Shown here one piece after another: positions 15,001 through 25,000 of a stretch of 64,000 nucleotides of DNA (position 1 is the stretch's first letter; the number at the start of each line of letters is the position of its first letter). A program made the translations under genes and the position numbers. A model generated the notes under the pieces. The model saw only the letters and a list, made by a program, of their open reading frames with translations. It had not been told where the DNA came from and did no database searches. Source of the DNA: Apoda limacodes (Eukaryota; Arthropoda; Insecta; Lepidoptera; Limacodidae). The stretch is from assembly GCA_946406115.1 (NCBI GenBank), contig OX291543.1:24826815-24890814 (forward strand), read 5' to 3'.

Positions 15001-18000
15001 TACTTAAATTAACTTTTTTCGGAAATACCCTAAGGTTGGCTGGAAAAAATCGCATTATGCTATAAGTCCACCTTAGTACATAAGTATTAATTTGTTAATT
15101 TAACACTAAAATTTTATAATGTACTATAAGAGTTAAATAAATAAATAAATTAATAAATAGGCCTCTCCCATATATTTCTACAACGGTTTGGCTTGAGCTG
15201 CGTGCATACTGGCCTTCTACGATTCTAACTAGCCTAGGTGGTCACTGGCTTCTTGTGTAAGGATCAAAACAGACACAATAATTTCCTAAAATCGCGCCTT
15301 TTAGCGACTTCTATGATTGCTGTATCTGCATCGTGTTTTGACGACTCTGCCTAAATCCCTCTGTCGGTTCACAGAGCTTCTTAAAAGTGACTCGGTCCCT
15401 GCAACTTTTTAAGAGGCTGACCAACGCCAAGTGACACTTTTTAAAATGGATAAAATCAATACTTGTAGCACAGATTATATAATACTATACTAGTACAGAT
15501 GCCTCATCCCATACAATGAAATGGGATCACCGGCGCTGTAACTCGAGCTATTTTTCGGGCTATTTTGTTTAGCCGCTAGATGCCGTAAGTAGCAGCGGGC
15601 GGAAATATTAGCTAACGTCATATAGCGTTTCTCGTTGAATACTTACTGTTATGCTTGTAACTAGTTCCTTGAAGTCAATAGATGGCGGTCTAATACCCAG
15701 CTACATATCGAGCCATACGACAAAACATCGCGTATCGCGATCCTACACATTTTTATCATAAAGGAGGAAGACGAAGAAGTTATTGCGAAAAAGTCTCGAG
15801 TACTCGGATCTTGCCGTTTTCTGGGGAATGTAAATGTAAATGGAAGTACATCTTACCTCTCAAGGTAATTTACAGGAAATTTGGTATTGAGGTTTAAAAT
15901 TAAAAATATGTAATGATAGAAGCTTTTCAAGTACGAAATAAGGAGGCCAAAAGGTGGGTTTAATTAGTTTTAAGTGTAGGTATGTGAAAATCGCAAATTA
16001 AATAAAAAAAATATATTTTAGGGGCATAACATTTTATAACAATTTTTTGGGCTGGTTTATAATTTAAAATAGTTTATTAATGAAAAGATTCTCACCAAAC
16101 GCACGGATGTAAAAAACCCAAAGGTTAAATTATTATTAAATGACAGATGTTTTGTGATCAAATTTTATTTTGAAAATCCTATGTTTTTGTATTAGTTGCT
16201 AGTATTTAGTGGGTGTTGAGATTAAAATTTTAAAATGAATTCGTATTATCTTAAATATACGTTATAATACGTAAAAAAGAGTCGTGAAAAGGAGACCGAA
16301 AGGTGGTTGAATGTTTAGGTATCTAAAATTCCTGAGATATTTTTACTAGCTTTTGCCCGTGACTACGTAAAATAACGTAGCTATCGTCGAAATGCACATT
16401 TGGTTAGGGCACATGACTAAACCTACAGACTGATAGCTTCAATCAACCGGCGCTAACGAGAGCACTACTACAAGAACGGGTATGTGTGCGTGGCCCATCA
16501 CTGACACGGCGCGCGTCAGTGGAAAAAGGAATCAAAAGGAAATTTCCTTTTTTACATACCTAAAAGATCTTGACGGGTAAATACCTATATTTTTTATTCT
16601 AAGTTGGCTCAATAAATACTTTGGGAAGGTGAATCTTAAAAAACCTAGGTAGGTAGCAGCGTTGCCAGACGTCCCGATTTTTAAATCAAAATTAAATGTC
16701 CCGCGCGGGACAGGCTCAATCCCGCTTTTCGGGAATAACTCGACCGCGCGTGCTGCGTACTGACTCAACTATTAAACGATAGGGTAAATCTAATTTAAAA
16801 TATCATATTTTTATTAAAATACATTTTATATGAATATTTTTACTAGGTACCTATCTATTGTCACGTAAACGTAATTTGAACTCAAATAAACGGATAAATA
16901 TTCAAAAACTTTTGATTATATACGTTTTTTTACAATGTCCCGCTTTCGACAAAAGAATCCCGCTTTTTGTACTTAAAAAGTTCTTAAATCCCGACTTGGC
17001 AAAAAAAAATAATCGGGCAACGCTGGTAGGTGGTACCAACGATAATAATGATACATATAAACATACATATATTAATGTATATGCATAATTTTATTATTGG
17101 TACCTCCCTATTGAATACAAATTAAATCAGAGATCTTTGTTAGGGTTCCATAACCAAATGGCAAAAAGTTCCCATATAAATCCATCATATACTTCCGTCT
17201 ATCCGTATGTCACAGCGTTATAATTCCGCTATCTTTTCATATGTAAATTGTGATGAAATTTTACAGAAAAGTCTTATGTGAACCACCAAACAGATTTGTA
17301 ATCAAATTAAGAAAAAATATTTAGGGGTAGCTCCATGTATAAAACTGAGGTACGAAATCGATATCAGCTATCTGTTGATTTAATTTACTAAATGTGTCAG
17401 TTGAAAACATTACCAGCTTAGGAATGATTCTTGAAACGTTGTTCTAAGCTATCAGTCTGGTGGGTTATTTAGTCATGTGGATAGAGGGTCTAGTAAGCAA
17501 CATTTACCTATGCTATGCATATTCATTTCTATCCGACAGCCAAGTTAAGAATAGCTGACTTCAAGTCAACGGCAATTTCGCTCGAAAACCGCAAATCGAT
17601 ATAGAGTTTAGCCGTTTGGCACACAGGTACTTTAGGGCAAAACAATAATTTTGAGCCGCAGTTCCTCAAAATATTTCCCTTAAGCAATTTGGAAAATATT
17701 AAAATTTAGTAATTTTTTTGAATTTTTGAATATTGCAATGTGAGACGGTTCCTTAAACTCCAGATCTTTATGAGACTTACGTGGAACTGTACTTTACCCT
17801 GCTGCTTCTGTTAATATTTTGAGGAACTGCGGCTCAAAATTATTGTTTTGCCCTAAAGTACCTGTGTGCCAAACGGCTAAACTCTATATCGATTTGCGGT
17901 TTTTTTTTGCGTACACCAAGGACTACGCCGCCTGCCAGCGGGTCGAACGAAACATGTTTTGTTTACTTTGCCTAGTAGGTATAGTATTTTATAATCTGTG

Positions 18001-20355
18001 ACTTCGCATTTTTTCTTGATTTTTACTTTTGCGGTGATTTTGAGTAAAAGAAAGTTTCGTGTATTGATTTTTTTAAGAAAAATTGTACAATGATTTCCTT
18101 AAAATCAAATGTTAGCAGTGCCAAATGATTATTCCTCATGGTGGGCAGGGAAAAATAGAATACTATGAACAACCAATAATGTCAATAAACCCTGATACTT
18201 CAGCTAGGTTCTATGCTTAAATGTTCGACGACCACAGACAATTTCTCCCAGTCGCAGTCCTAGTCGGCACTCTTTGCCGAATAGTCGCCAAATTGTCGCC
18301 GACTACGAAAGTGGCCGGATGGTCAGCTTTACCGACTATTCGGTTTATGTAAGTGACTAACTAGTTGTTGCTCGTAAGTTTACTAAAATTTTGTCAAAAA
18401 TCGGTCGAGTTAATCTAATGCATCGCTTAATTATTAACGGATCGATGCAAACGACAATGTCACGGGGTATCCATTTGTTGTATACCAAAACCTTCTCCAG
18501 AATGTAACAAATACTTTTCTGAAAACCGTATCAAAATCGGTTCAGCCAAACGCAAGATAATCACGGACAAACATTCATACAAACATACGGGTCAAACTGA
18601 GAACCTCCCTTTTTTTAAATTGGTTAAAAATGTAAGCGCTATTATCTGAAGTGTTTTCAATTCTAAAGTAGGTGCACTTGTGCGATGGCATGCTGTTCTT
18701 CAAAAGTCAGCTATCCTTTTCACAAAACAATTGTTTAAGAACTTAGACGCATTCGACCCAGGATAAAACTAAAAGAAACAAATTCTACTGAGGTCGAAGT
18801 TCACGCTTGCGTGCGTTTGTTTTATAACATATCTAAGTATTAAGGTGGGTAGATTTTTTTTTTTTATTTGGTTGGTAAGTACCTACACCTATTCATATTA
18901 TTCAGTGACACCGTTGTGTGTCGCTATCAAACTCAGAACATGCGAACAGCGTCATCTATCAATCTATAGTTAAAATTTATTAACTAAACCGGCACGTAGT
19001 TCAATTTATTACCGCTTAAAGTACAACGACCTCATTCAATTTATGTAAAATTTCGAAAATTTTATTAAAATTACTTCATTTTTGTTAGCTTAAGGGACAT
19101 TTTGATATTAAAACAATATTTTTTAAGGGTCGGTTACTTTTTTTCTTTAAAATAACAACCTAAATAAGAAATCGATACACACAACGCCATCTATTGATAT
19201 GAATTTAAATCATTTCTGTTTTGTTTGGGATAAGATCCCGTGCTTGTAGTAAATATTTAATTTAAGGTTAAAAATTAAACCCTATATAATAGAAAATATA
19301 CCTAATATTTAGTTTTACCAAAAACACGATGGCATCAATTTGCCTCGATAGAAAAAAATCTGAAAAAGACCTCTAAATTTTTTTTTTGTTTTTAGCCGCT
19401 ATTCTTTAACATATAACATTAAAATTTATATTAATGGCTAGCTACCTAGAAAGTCCATGGGTGTTTCTTTTGAAATCTAAAAAATCGAGTTAGTTTTCAA
19501 GTAAATACCTAAAAACCGATTTGACGCTCACGTTTACTTATACTGAAAAGCGCTGTGGTTTTTGTCTCGCTCAAGTGCACATGATATTAGATACCTGTGT
19601 TTCAAACTGTCATATGAAGTTGGCGGGTTAATCTTGAAATTTGTAGTCGGGGTACCGGGTCCTAATAAACATGTGCGGGTAAGAACGTTAGGACGCAGCA
19701 TCGAACTACAGAAAAATAGCTTAGTCGCCGGTGTAGATGCCAAATGTATCGTGTGTGCTGAGGCTCTAACTACAATCCTGTGTAAAATTAATAGTTTTCT
19801 AGTCCATTATAATTTCAATTATTGTGCGCGTAGATGATTTTAACCGTTAAAGGCCTACGCGTGCGGCAATATTACTCGTAATGGACTTAAAAACGATTAC
19901 AATTTACCGTAAGAGTTAGAAAATCGCCGTGCATGTCTTCCATGGTCGTCCTGTATGACCGTCTCGCACTGCGTTCCCACTCAGTGTTAGTCATTCGAGA
20001 ACCTTTCTTTCCCATCGGTTAACAGTCTGCCCTTTGCCAGTTCAGCTTAACTATTCGAGCTATGCCGGTAACTGGTTTTTCGGCGAAGTTTCTCATTACG
20101 GATATTATCGCCCGAAGAAATATCTAGCATGGCTCTCTTCATAGCTCATTAAACGACCTTGAGCTCATTTAGAAAGCATACAGCCAGAGAGAGATCTATT
20201 TTACAATGTTTTTGAGAATACTTCCATGTCAATATGGACTGACTATGTGAAAAAGTGTTAACGCCTATTTAATTTACAGGGAATACCTTGGAAAGCAATT
20301 GGAAAAGGAACAAATCGATAAACAAGCTGGCACAGTGGTCGGTGCGAAGGCATAG
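1..20355 (+). CDS. VhaSFD: V-ATPase V1 subunit H (SFD), 3' eight exons, 5'-partial
   Basis: Encodes the regulatory subunit H of the vacuolar proton pump. In the family, H sits between the V1 motor and the membrane V0 sector, is needed for ATP-driven proton transport and restrains free V1 from wasting ATP; it folds as HEAT/armadillo-like helices. Exons seen: 1-84, 2173-2385, 7556-7690, 8582-8767, 10060-10247, 11219-11407, 12793-12906, 20280-20355. Joined they are 1185 bp, exactly 394 codons plus TAG, with every intron phase consistent. Recognisable conserved stretches include [79 protein letters not shown] and [20 protein letters not shown]. The family is roughly 470-480 residues, so about 60-90 N-terminal residues lie left of the window. 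It converges on DRC1. No AATAAA stands close after the stop. Confidence 0.97.
461..621 (+). repeat. interspersed repeat, copy A of an inverted pair
   Basis: About 160 bp, clearly related in opposite orientation to 20952-21118. Shared words include TTAGAAATT near one end and CAATATGCGCAGAT in the middle. Unidentified mobile family; the ORFs over it are incidental. Confidence 0.7.
737..1646. mobile_element. 910-bp non-autonomous TIR DNA transposon
   Basis: Perfect inverted ends: 737-755 (TAGTGCAGTCATTGAAGCG) and its reverse complement at 1628-1646. TA flanks GTGCAG at both sides, consistent with a TA target. There is no transposase ORF. Inside lie a GGGGTGG..CCACCCC hairpin near 870 and a 44-bp perfect palindrome at 905-948. 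Confidence 0.8.
905..948. repeat. perfect 44-bp palindrome
   Basis: Symmetric about the CG at 926/927; the core AACCTAGAATAT|CG|ATATTCTAGGTT extends outward through AAAT/ATTT into T and A runs. It lies inside the 737-1646 element and could form a cruciform or foldback RNA. Confidence 0.9.
2173..2385 (+). CDS. VhaSFD: VhaSFD exon
   Basis: Acceptor atttacag|GAAGAT, donor AAT|GTAAGT, 71 codons, phase 0 at both ends. Contains [20 protein letters not shown] and the [13 protein letters not shown] end typical of subunit H. Confidence 0.96.
2386..3120. other. AT-rich VhaSFD intron sequence
   Basis: Very AT-rich with homopolymer runs. I see no coding exon, RNA gene or repeat end here. Confidence 0.6.
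3124..3496 (+). pseudogene. unidentified coding-like segment in VhaSFD intron 2, two frames
   Basis: Not recognised. A first frame (about 3124-3314) reads [20 protein letters not shown] and then [14 protein letters not shown] second frame (from about 3281) reads [20 protein letters not shown], is rich in Lys, His and Glu, and continues to [15 protein letters not shown], ending at a possible donor AAG|GTACCT (3496). Both halves have ordinary protein-like composition, unlike the flanks. It could be a retrocopy with a frameshift, or exon(s) of a nested gene. The membrane-like ORF on the other strand is its antisense. Confidence 0.4.
3520..5990. other. intronic sequence with a duplicated CACGTG word
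   Basis: Mostly featureless AT-rich DNA. The phrase AACTCGCGTCAGGA followed by CACGTGAC occurs at about 5051 and again at about 5097, a short direct repeat holding CACGTG E-boxes. Confidence 0.5.
5998..6135. repeat. 138-bp inverted-repeat unit (MITE-like)
   Basis: Ends AGTGCAACAAACTT (5998-6011) and the exact reverse complement (6122-6135); pairing continues through TCTGACC with a bulge. No clear target duplication. Confidence 0.6.
6703..7070 (+). pseudogene. unidentified coding-like segment in VhaSFD intron 2
   Basis: An ORF with a good start context (AAAAAAATGTCT at 6730) gives [20 protein letters not shown] and ends ...[12 protein letters not shown]. After two stops the same frame is open again and protein-like around 6970-7050: [20 protein letters not shown], then MLTEVQK. 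Family not recognised. It could be a decayed retrocopy or transposon ORF, or a first exon with donor GGA|GTTAGT. Confidence 0.35.
7556..7690 (+). CDS. VhaSFD: VhaSFD exon
   Basis: Acceptor tatcag|AACAAC, donor CAG|GTAATT, 45 codons, phase 0. Encodes [20 protein letters not shown] followed by [19 protein letters not shown]. This is one of the most conserved parts of subunit H. Confidence 0.97.
7866..8150 (+). mobile_element. LINE 3' end (Jockey-superfamily-like)
   Basis: Decayed reading frame with the C-terminal signature [13 protein letters not shown], then [17 protein letters not shown], followed by the shared tail GCTTGTTTGCCACCTTAATG. Related copies in the window: 23905-24345, 42415-42575 and 57505-57800. 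Confidence 0.75.
8300..8440 (-). mobile_element. RTE-type LINE 3' fragment
   Basis: The minus-strand reading contains [12 protein letters not shown], the last conserved stretch of RTE reverse transcriptases. The sequence around CACTGtTGGACATAAGCC matches the RTE copy at 29537-30113. Confidence 0.65.
8582..8767 (+). CDS. VhaSFD: VhaSFD exon
   Basis: Acceptor atttcag|GTGCAA, donor CAA|GTATGT, 62 codons, phase 0. Encodes [20 protein letters not shown] and later [19 protein letters not shown]. Confidence 0.97.
9000..9135 (-). mobile_element. tRNA-derived SINE fragment
   Basis: On the minus strand there is a pol III B-box-like AGTTCAAATCC (9072-9082), followed by CGGCGTGTACCAATGAG, the same body as the SINE at 48402-48570. 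Confidence 0.6.
9435..9760 (+). repeat. common lepidopteran interspersed repeat
   Basis: Starts ATACTAATATTATTAATGCG, then a CTGTCTGTCTG run, GAAATTTGATTTGGAGATAG and GGACATAGGATAG, and ends near GATAACCAGATTTAGGGCTG. Related pieces lie at 23185-23345 (plus) and 38755-38920 (minus). No coding capacity. Confidence 0.65.
10060..10247 (+). CDS. VhaSFD: VhaSFD exon
   Basis: Acceptor tatcag|GTAGCA, donor GGACG|GTTAGT, ends in phase 2. Encodes [20 protein letters not shown] and the acidic linker [17 protein letters not shown]. Confidence 0.97.
10560..10790 (-). mobile_element. LINE reverse-transcriptase C-terminal remnant
   Basis: The minus-strand frame reads [13 protein letters not shown], then [19 protein letters not shown]. 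This FYNK.P..I..L....FK pattern is the usual C-terminus of insect non-LTR ORF2 proteins. Strongly 5' truncated. Confidence 0.55.
11007..11178. mobile_element. 172-bp MITE with 65-bp arms
   Basis: Left arm 11007-11071 and right arm 11114-11178 are inverted copies with about three differences, starting AAGCAGGAAGAATTTCGTTC. GCT flanks both ends. It stops 40 bp before VhaSFD exon 11219-11407, beside its pyrimidine-rich acceptor. Confidence 0.85.
11219..11407 (+). CDS. VhaSFD: VhaSFD exon
   Basis: Acceptor ctttctag|TTTGGAA, donor AAACA|GTAAAT, phase 2 in and out. Encodes [20 protein letters not shown] and [18 protein letters not shown] 172-bp MITE ends 40 bp upstream. Confidence 0.97.
11408..12792. 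other. VhaSFD intron, no recognised feature
   Basis: The short ORFs here do not resemble known families. No terminal repeats recognised. Confidence 0.5.
12793..12906 (+). CDS. VhaSFD: VhaSFD exon
   Basis: Acceptor gtttaag|CATCATC, donor AATTG|GTATGT. Encodes [20 protein letters not shown] followed by [18 protein letters not shown]. Confidence 0.97.
13570..15165 (+). mobile_element. decayed CR1/L2-like LINE (reverse transcriptase and 3' end)
   Basis: A non-LTR reverse transcriptase in at least three frames. In order: [15 protein letters not shown] (about 13700), [13 protein letters not shown] and [19 protein letters not shown] (13850-13970), [34 protein letters not shown], then [13 protein letters not shown] (14255-14295), the YADD box in [10 protein letters not shown] (about 14346-14375) and the C-terminal [20 protein letters not shown]. 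Frames change near 13830 and 14280, there is a stop at 14431, and 20-30 residues seem to be missing between FDILLA and MWFETYL. The 3' end is a TAAATAAATAAATAAAT tail at about 15135-15165, as in CR1/L2-type elements. It sits in the last VhaSFD intron and is not functional. Clade assignment is from the C-terminal pattern. Confidence 0.85.
15170..16648. other. VhaSFD intron, no recognised feature
   Basis: Nothing coding seen. A run with AGCCGCTAGATGCCG near 15570 looks like old repeat DNA but has no visible ends. Confidence 0.45.
16657..17025. mobile_element. 369-bp hAT-like non-autonomous transposon
   Basis: Starts CAGCGTTGCC and ends GGGCAACGCTG. Flanking 8-mers are GTAGGTAG (16649-16656) and GTAGGTGG (17026-17033), 7/8 identical, as expected for a hAT 8-bp target duplication. 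Inside are several TCCCGC/GCGGGA words. No transposase. Confidence 0.8.
17130..17345 (+). repeat. interspersed repeat related to 41170-41330
   Basis: Shares the order GGTTCCATAACCAAAT, GATGAAATTTTACAGAAA, CCAAACAGA.TTGT and AATTAAGAAAAAA.ATTTA with 41170-41330. Part of it is also seen at 38280-38420. Unclassified lepidopteran repeat. Confidence 0.55.
17585..17903. repeat. foldback element: perfect 91-bp inverted repeat
   Basis: Arm 17585-17675 and arm 17813-17903 are exact reverse complements over 91 bp, with a 137-bp spacer (17676-17812). The arms begin AAAACCGCAAATCGATATAG. Transcription of VhaSFD would give a long hairpin in intron RNA. No coding content. Confidence 0.95.
18480..18640 (+). 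repeat. lepidopteran interspersed repeat end
   Basis: Contains ATCAAAATCGGTTCAGCCAA, CATACGGGTCAAACTGAGAA and CCTCCCTTTTTTTAAATTGG, a phrase typical of many moth genomes. No ORF. Confidence 0.5.
19915..20215 (-). mobile_element. possible RTE LINE C-terminal remnant
   Basis: Minus-strand frames contain [12 protein letters not shown] and related blocks resembling the RTE stretch DIARRI.KLKWQWAG seen at 29537-30113. Heavily broken; it stops about 65 bp before the last VhaSFD exon. Confidence 0.45.
20280..20355 (+). CDS. VhaSFD: VhaSFD last coding exon
   Basis: Acceptor tttacag|GGAATAC. Encodes [20 protein letters not shown] and GAKA, then TAG at 20353-20355. The intron before it is 7.4 kb and full of transposon remnants. 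Confidence 0.95.
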
Positions 20356-20538
20356 AAGATAATCGTGATATATAAAATTTGTTGTTGTTATATAGTATGC
20401 ATACAGTTTTAATTAAGTTATACGATCCGTGCAAAAATCAACGATTACTTGTATAAAATATTAATGTCTATTTACTGCTACTCCTCTTCTGTAAGGGCGT
20501 CAGCGCTAAAAAATGTATGTTGCTTTTAATATCGGTAA

Positions 20539-20574
<36 letters not shown>

Positions 20575-21816
20575 AAATATTTAATTAGATTTCAACCGTT
20601 GAATTGTAAATACAGTACGTAATTACATTTTTCAATATTAGACTTTTTTCCTTGATACGATGTAAACCCCCTGATTAAATTAAATATATTATGAGATGTT
20701 GTCCACATTCCTATTTATAAAATTTATTGTTATAAAGATTTGAGAAATAATTTAGATTTGCCACCTGAAACCTTATTGCATTAATATATGCTTAAAATTT
20801 GTAGAAAAAGGTAGTGATGAGGAAATTGTAACTGGCTCAGTATTGTTATTAAACGTAAATATATAAAACTATGTATATAATTTTTTGTCTACCTGTATTG
20901 ACGGTTTCCCAACTACCATAATGTGTAGGTATATGAAACATACGGAATAGTGTACAGTTTTAACAACCGATCTTGGTGTTTGAAGGTGATCTGCGCATAT
21001 TGCAGTCTCGTATTCATCTAAAGGTCTCTCACTGCGCATGAGTTTGCTTACGTGTACCGATTGGTGTTCATTTGACACGGGAACCGGGATTGGCTAATTT
21101 CTAAGTAAACTTGAGTTAAAAAATGTGTGAAATATTGTAATAATAAGTAATTCGCATCATATGACCTTAAAATCCCTAGATCTGTGGTCCTTACTTAGGT
21201 ATGATAAGCAAGACAAACCAATCGATAGTTATTTTTGTTAGAACAGTTAGAACGTTTTTGTAAGGCCATTACACGCGACACACACTGGTTTTAGTAATTC
21301 GACTTTCGAGTACGAATCTATTTTCCTCGATGTTGGACTTGACTTGCAGTTATTGCCCTACTTGTGTATCTGTCCTCGCTCGATAATTGAACTAAATTCC
21401 TACTAGGCAGGTCGTTTCTATGGAAAATAAATAGATTATTATATGAAATTAGCTTCAGACATGGCGCCGCGACAAAACATTAGATGCGTGCGGCCCCGGG
21501 TATATCCTCGCAAACTAAGATACCGGCGATGAATTAAATTAATGTTTTGGCTATTGTTTAACTTTGGCCTTACATTTATATTGCTCTGATTGTGCTTAAG
21601 AGTTTTTCGTACATAACCTGAGAATTCCTCATACATCACTGGTTATTTTTCTTGATAATGTACGAAGTCTAAGCATATTTTTGAGAGTATTTGATAAAAA
21701 AGGGGTTTAAACAGAGAACAAAACAAACTAGAATTTACTTGATCAGAATAATCCTAAAAAATAATAGCTATGTTTTAAAAGTTTACTTTTATGACTGTAT
21801 AAATAAATATAAAGCT
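20356..21816. other. intergenic region between convergent VhaSFD and DRC1
   Basis: Holds both 3' UTRs and a (TA)n microsatellite at 20542-20569. No separate gene seen. Confidence 0.6.
20952..21118 (-). repeat. interspersed repeat, copy B of an inverted pair
   Basis: The reverse complement matches 461-621 along its length (TTACTTAGAAATTAGCCAAT at one end, GCAATATGCGCAGAT in the middle). Confidence 0.7.
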
Positions 21817-22001
21817 TTATATAGGTGGTAGTCTCGATGGTGCCATGTCAGGAATGGGTGCCGCGAACGTGGAAACCTTAGGCTGTAAGGTAACTTGAGA
21901 GCGAACTTGCGGCAACTCCGGCAGGGCGCCGCGCACAAGCCGCCGCAGGGCCGCGTTCCGACGACGAAGCAATACCACTTCCTCGTGAATACGTTCTCGT
22001 T
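21817..22001 (-). CDS. Drc1: DRC1 last coding exon
   Basis: Acceptor cactttcag|AACGAG; the G of the previous exon completes GAA. Encodes RERIHEEVVLLRRRNAALRR and a loose Pro/Val-rich tail ending PSRLPPI, then TAA. Confidence 0.93.
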
Positions 22002-25000
22002 CTGAAAGTGAAGAAACTAACTGTATCTTCACTAATATTATAAAGCTTGTAAATATGTATGTATTACAATATTATACGGACTAATCTCTGGTAACTACTA
22101 GACCGATTTAAAAATTCATAATTAAAATCTTTAGTCTAATATTTTTATTCGGATTTGTGATGTATTTTCTAATCTCTTATGTAGGGACACGGTTAGTATT
22201 TCACTATCACAAATTGTTCGGTACAGATAAGCATTACTGCGCCGGCGTCCGTCCGGCGGGCATTCAGTTGAAAAACGTGGCGAACGGTTTAAGCACGCAC
22301 CCAAATTGTAGTTTTGATTTGTATCGAGCGAGGCAGCGGGCCTCTCATACAGACTTGTCGAGTTTTAAGGTTATGTATTATAGTGTTAGTGAAGTTCCCA
22401 TTAGATTGTACAACTGCAACAAGGAGAACCGCAACTCAACTCAACTCAAAAAAGCTTCCAACTCACCGGTTGGAACGGCGGCTGACGGAGACATCGCCTA
22501 CAAGGGAAGTTGACCACTCACGAATAATACCTATTTCCCTTTTTGTCTTTGATACCCTTAGAAAGTAAATTCCCTCTATACAAGCTAGGCCACACTAGAT
22601 AGGACACACGGACGGTCAGAAGGTCAGTACCATTCACAAATTATAATAGTAGTTTAGGATTGCGTAAGAAATTCGGGGTAGTCGGTGCTAGTTTGAATTT
22701 GAATGATATCTTTTTATGAAGTGGCCTGGGTGGTCTGACTAGCTTATTAGCTTACCCTGCAATATTGTTAGATAGTTGTTGAGCCCGGCTAGCAATCCGT
22801 CCCAAAAGCGATCCTTTTCTTTAGGAAACACGTTCTTCCACTGCGACCAGTACGATTCTATAGCTTCTGCTTTTAGCTTCCGAGACGGTGACGAGAAGTC
22901 TGGAGGTTTCAAGCTGTCACTGGTGTGCATAGACAAAACTAGTTAACAAAGTGATTACTTTATCGTTATCTGTTATATACTTTCATTTTACATTGCATTA
23001 CTTATGGCTTGATTTCTTGGAAAGAAAATTTTTAAAAAAATGTGTTTCATATGAAAGTGTAACATCTACGTTTTATGTTTTGTATTGTATCAAAACTAAT
23101 ATTATAAGAAATAAATTTGTTTTTTGCCATTCCTTCACGCCGCGATGGAGCATTGGCTTGTAGTATTCATGAAGAGACGCAGAAGTACATAGACTACTTT
23201 TTATCCCAGAAAATTTAAAAGTTTCCGCAGGAATACCTGCAACCAAATTCCAGGTGAATGAACTATAGCTACAGCTTGAGTTGCCGCATGAATCCCACAA
23301 CGATAACCAAATGAAGCGCGGGCGGAGCTGCCGACAAGAGCTAGTTTAAAATGTATAATAAATCAAAAGGTGGTCGATGTTTACCAATCTTAATCAAAGT
23401 CTGTAGCACTCCGGACCTAAGACTTCGAGAGAAAAATCTAAAGGAGTCTTGAGAGGTACCTACGCATTCCTCACGAATTCACGAGTCTGGCGTTCGAAAT
23501 TGTTTGCAATAAGCTCCTAATAGTATCTAGATTTATTATTGCGGACATATTAGTAATTTTAACTATTATTTCCAAAAAAGCTTTAACATTAATCACCTTA
23601 AAATAACACCAACATACATTGCTATGCGGATGAAAATACTGGAGACGCTTATTCTACGGGCTGTGCAAACATACTTCGTCCCATTGGTTGCAATTTCAGA
23701 ACATACCCCTTACCTTCTCCAAAAGCATTAAGATAATATTAATAATAATAATAATTAACTTTATTGCACATAATATAACAAAAAAAATAGGAACATAGAA
23801 AAAAAAAATACAAATGGCGATCTTATCGCTATGAAGCGATCTCTCCCAGATCTCATTCCACAATCTGATTGCTGATCTGATAATCTGATCCTTGGTGTTA
23901 AGCAATGTTGAGTTTCGAGATCATTTGGAAGACAAGGTGAAGCTGGCATCCAAAAAAGATCCAAAAGAGCGTTTAACAGAGCGAAGCGGTACTTCACCTC
24001 GGGGCAAAGGTTGCTGCTTTACAAGTCACAAGTCACCCGAATACCAGCTTGGCTCTTAACTAGGTTCAACGAGCGGCTGAGAAAATCGTCGACGATCCCG
24101 AACTCACAAGCCGTATCGAACTGTTAAGTCTGAGGAGAGTTTGCCTCCCAATGTTTAAAATATCGCTTGTATAATGGGATGTGTTTTGAGGAATTGTTCG
24201 CAATAATGTCCACGGCTACTTTCTACCATCGCACCGCTCGCCATCGGCAGGGAATTTATCACTCACACCTTAGAACCTAAATGGTCACGCACGAACGCTT
24301 AGGTTGTGGAATGATCTCGCTGCTCTGGGTTTATTATAAAAGACGTTATTAGATTTTTAAAAAGTCGGTATCCTCCTGAGACCTTATTGCGAACAGTCTC
24401 GACCTTTTTGGACTCTGGCATTCGAGAGAAAAATGTCTGCAAGTACATTCACGGGTTTCGAGAGGTAAGTCAGACTTCCATACATTTTTGTATCGAATTC
24501 TAGAGTCCGAATAGCTCGAGACTGTTCCCAATAAGGTTCCTGGTTTTGGTTTGCAAGCGTCCATACGCTCCAGTGATTGCTTAACTTACCATCAGGCGAT
24601 ACTTACAGTAGATTGCATAACTTCTTCTTTTCGGGAGGCATGAACACCGACATAAATTCATCCAGGGCAGTCAGTACTTGCATGGGATCAATTTCTAAAT
24701 GATGACCGACTGAAAAATAGAGTTTAATGAATAGTATACTTATGAGAAAATATTTACTAAAAACATAATTTTCAGCACGCAGTATATCAAACTGTACACA
24801 AACACAGTACCTCTAAAACTGATAACTAACAACTTATGGGTTGATGTCGACAGGCTGTATCTCACATTATGATGTGGGTAGATATGTTTTCAGCCCGTCA
24901 TAGATACGTACAATTTTATTGTAAATGGAGGCATTATTAGATGTAGTACCTGGGCACATGTAGGGGCTGGTGGAATGCGCCGCGACAAGTGTGGTGGGTT

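Noticed and set aside
22157..22513. Plus-strand ORF of 118 residues
   Set aside because: No domain, no splice support, inside a DRC1 intron; likely chance in repeat DNA.
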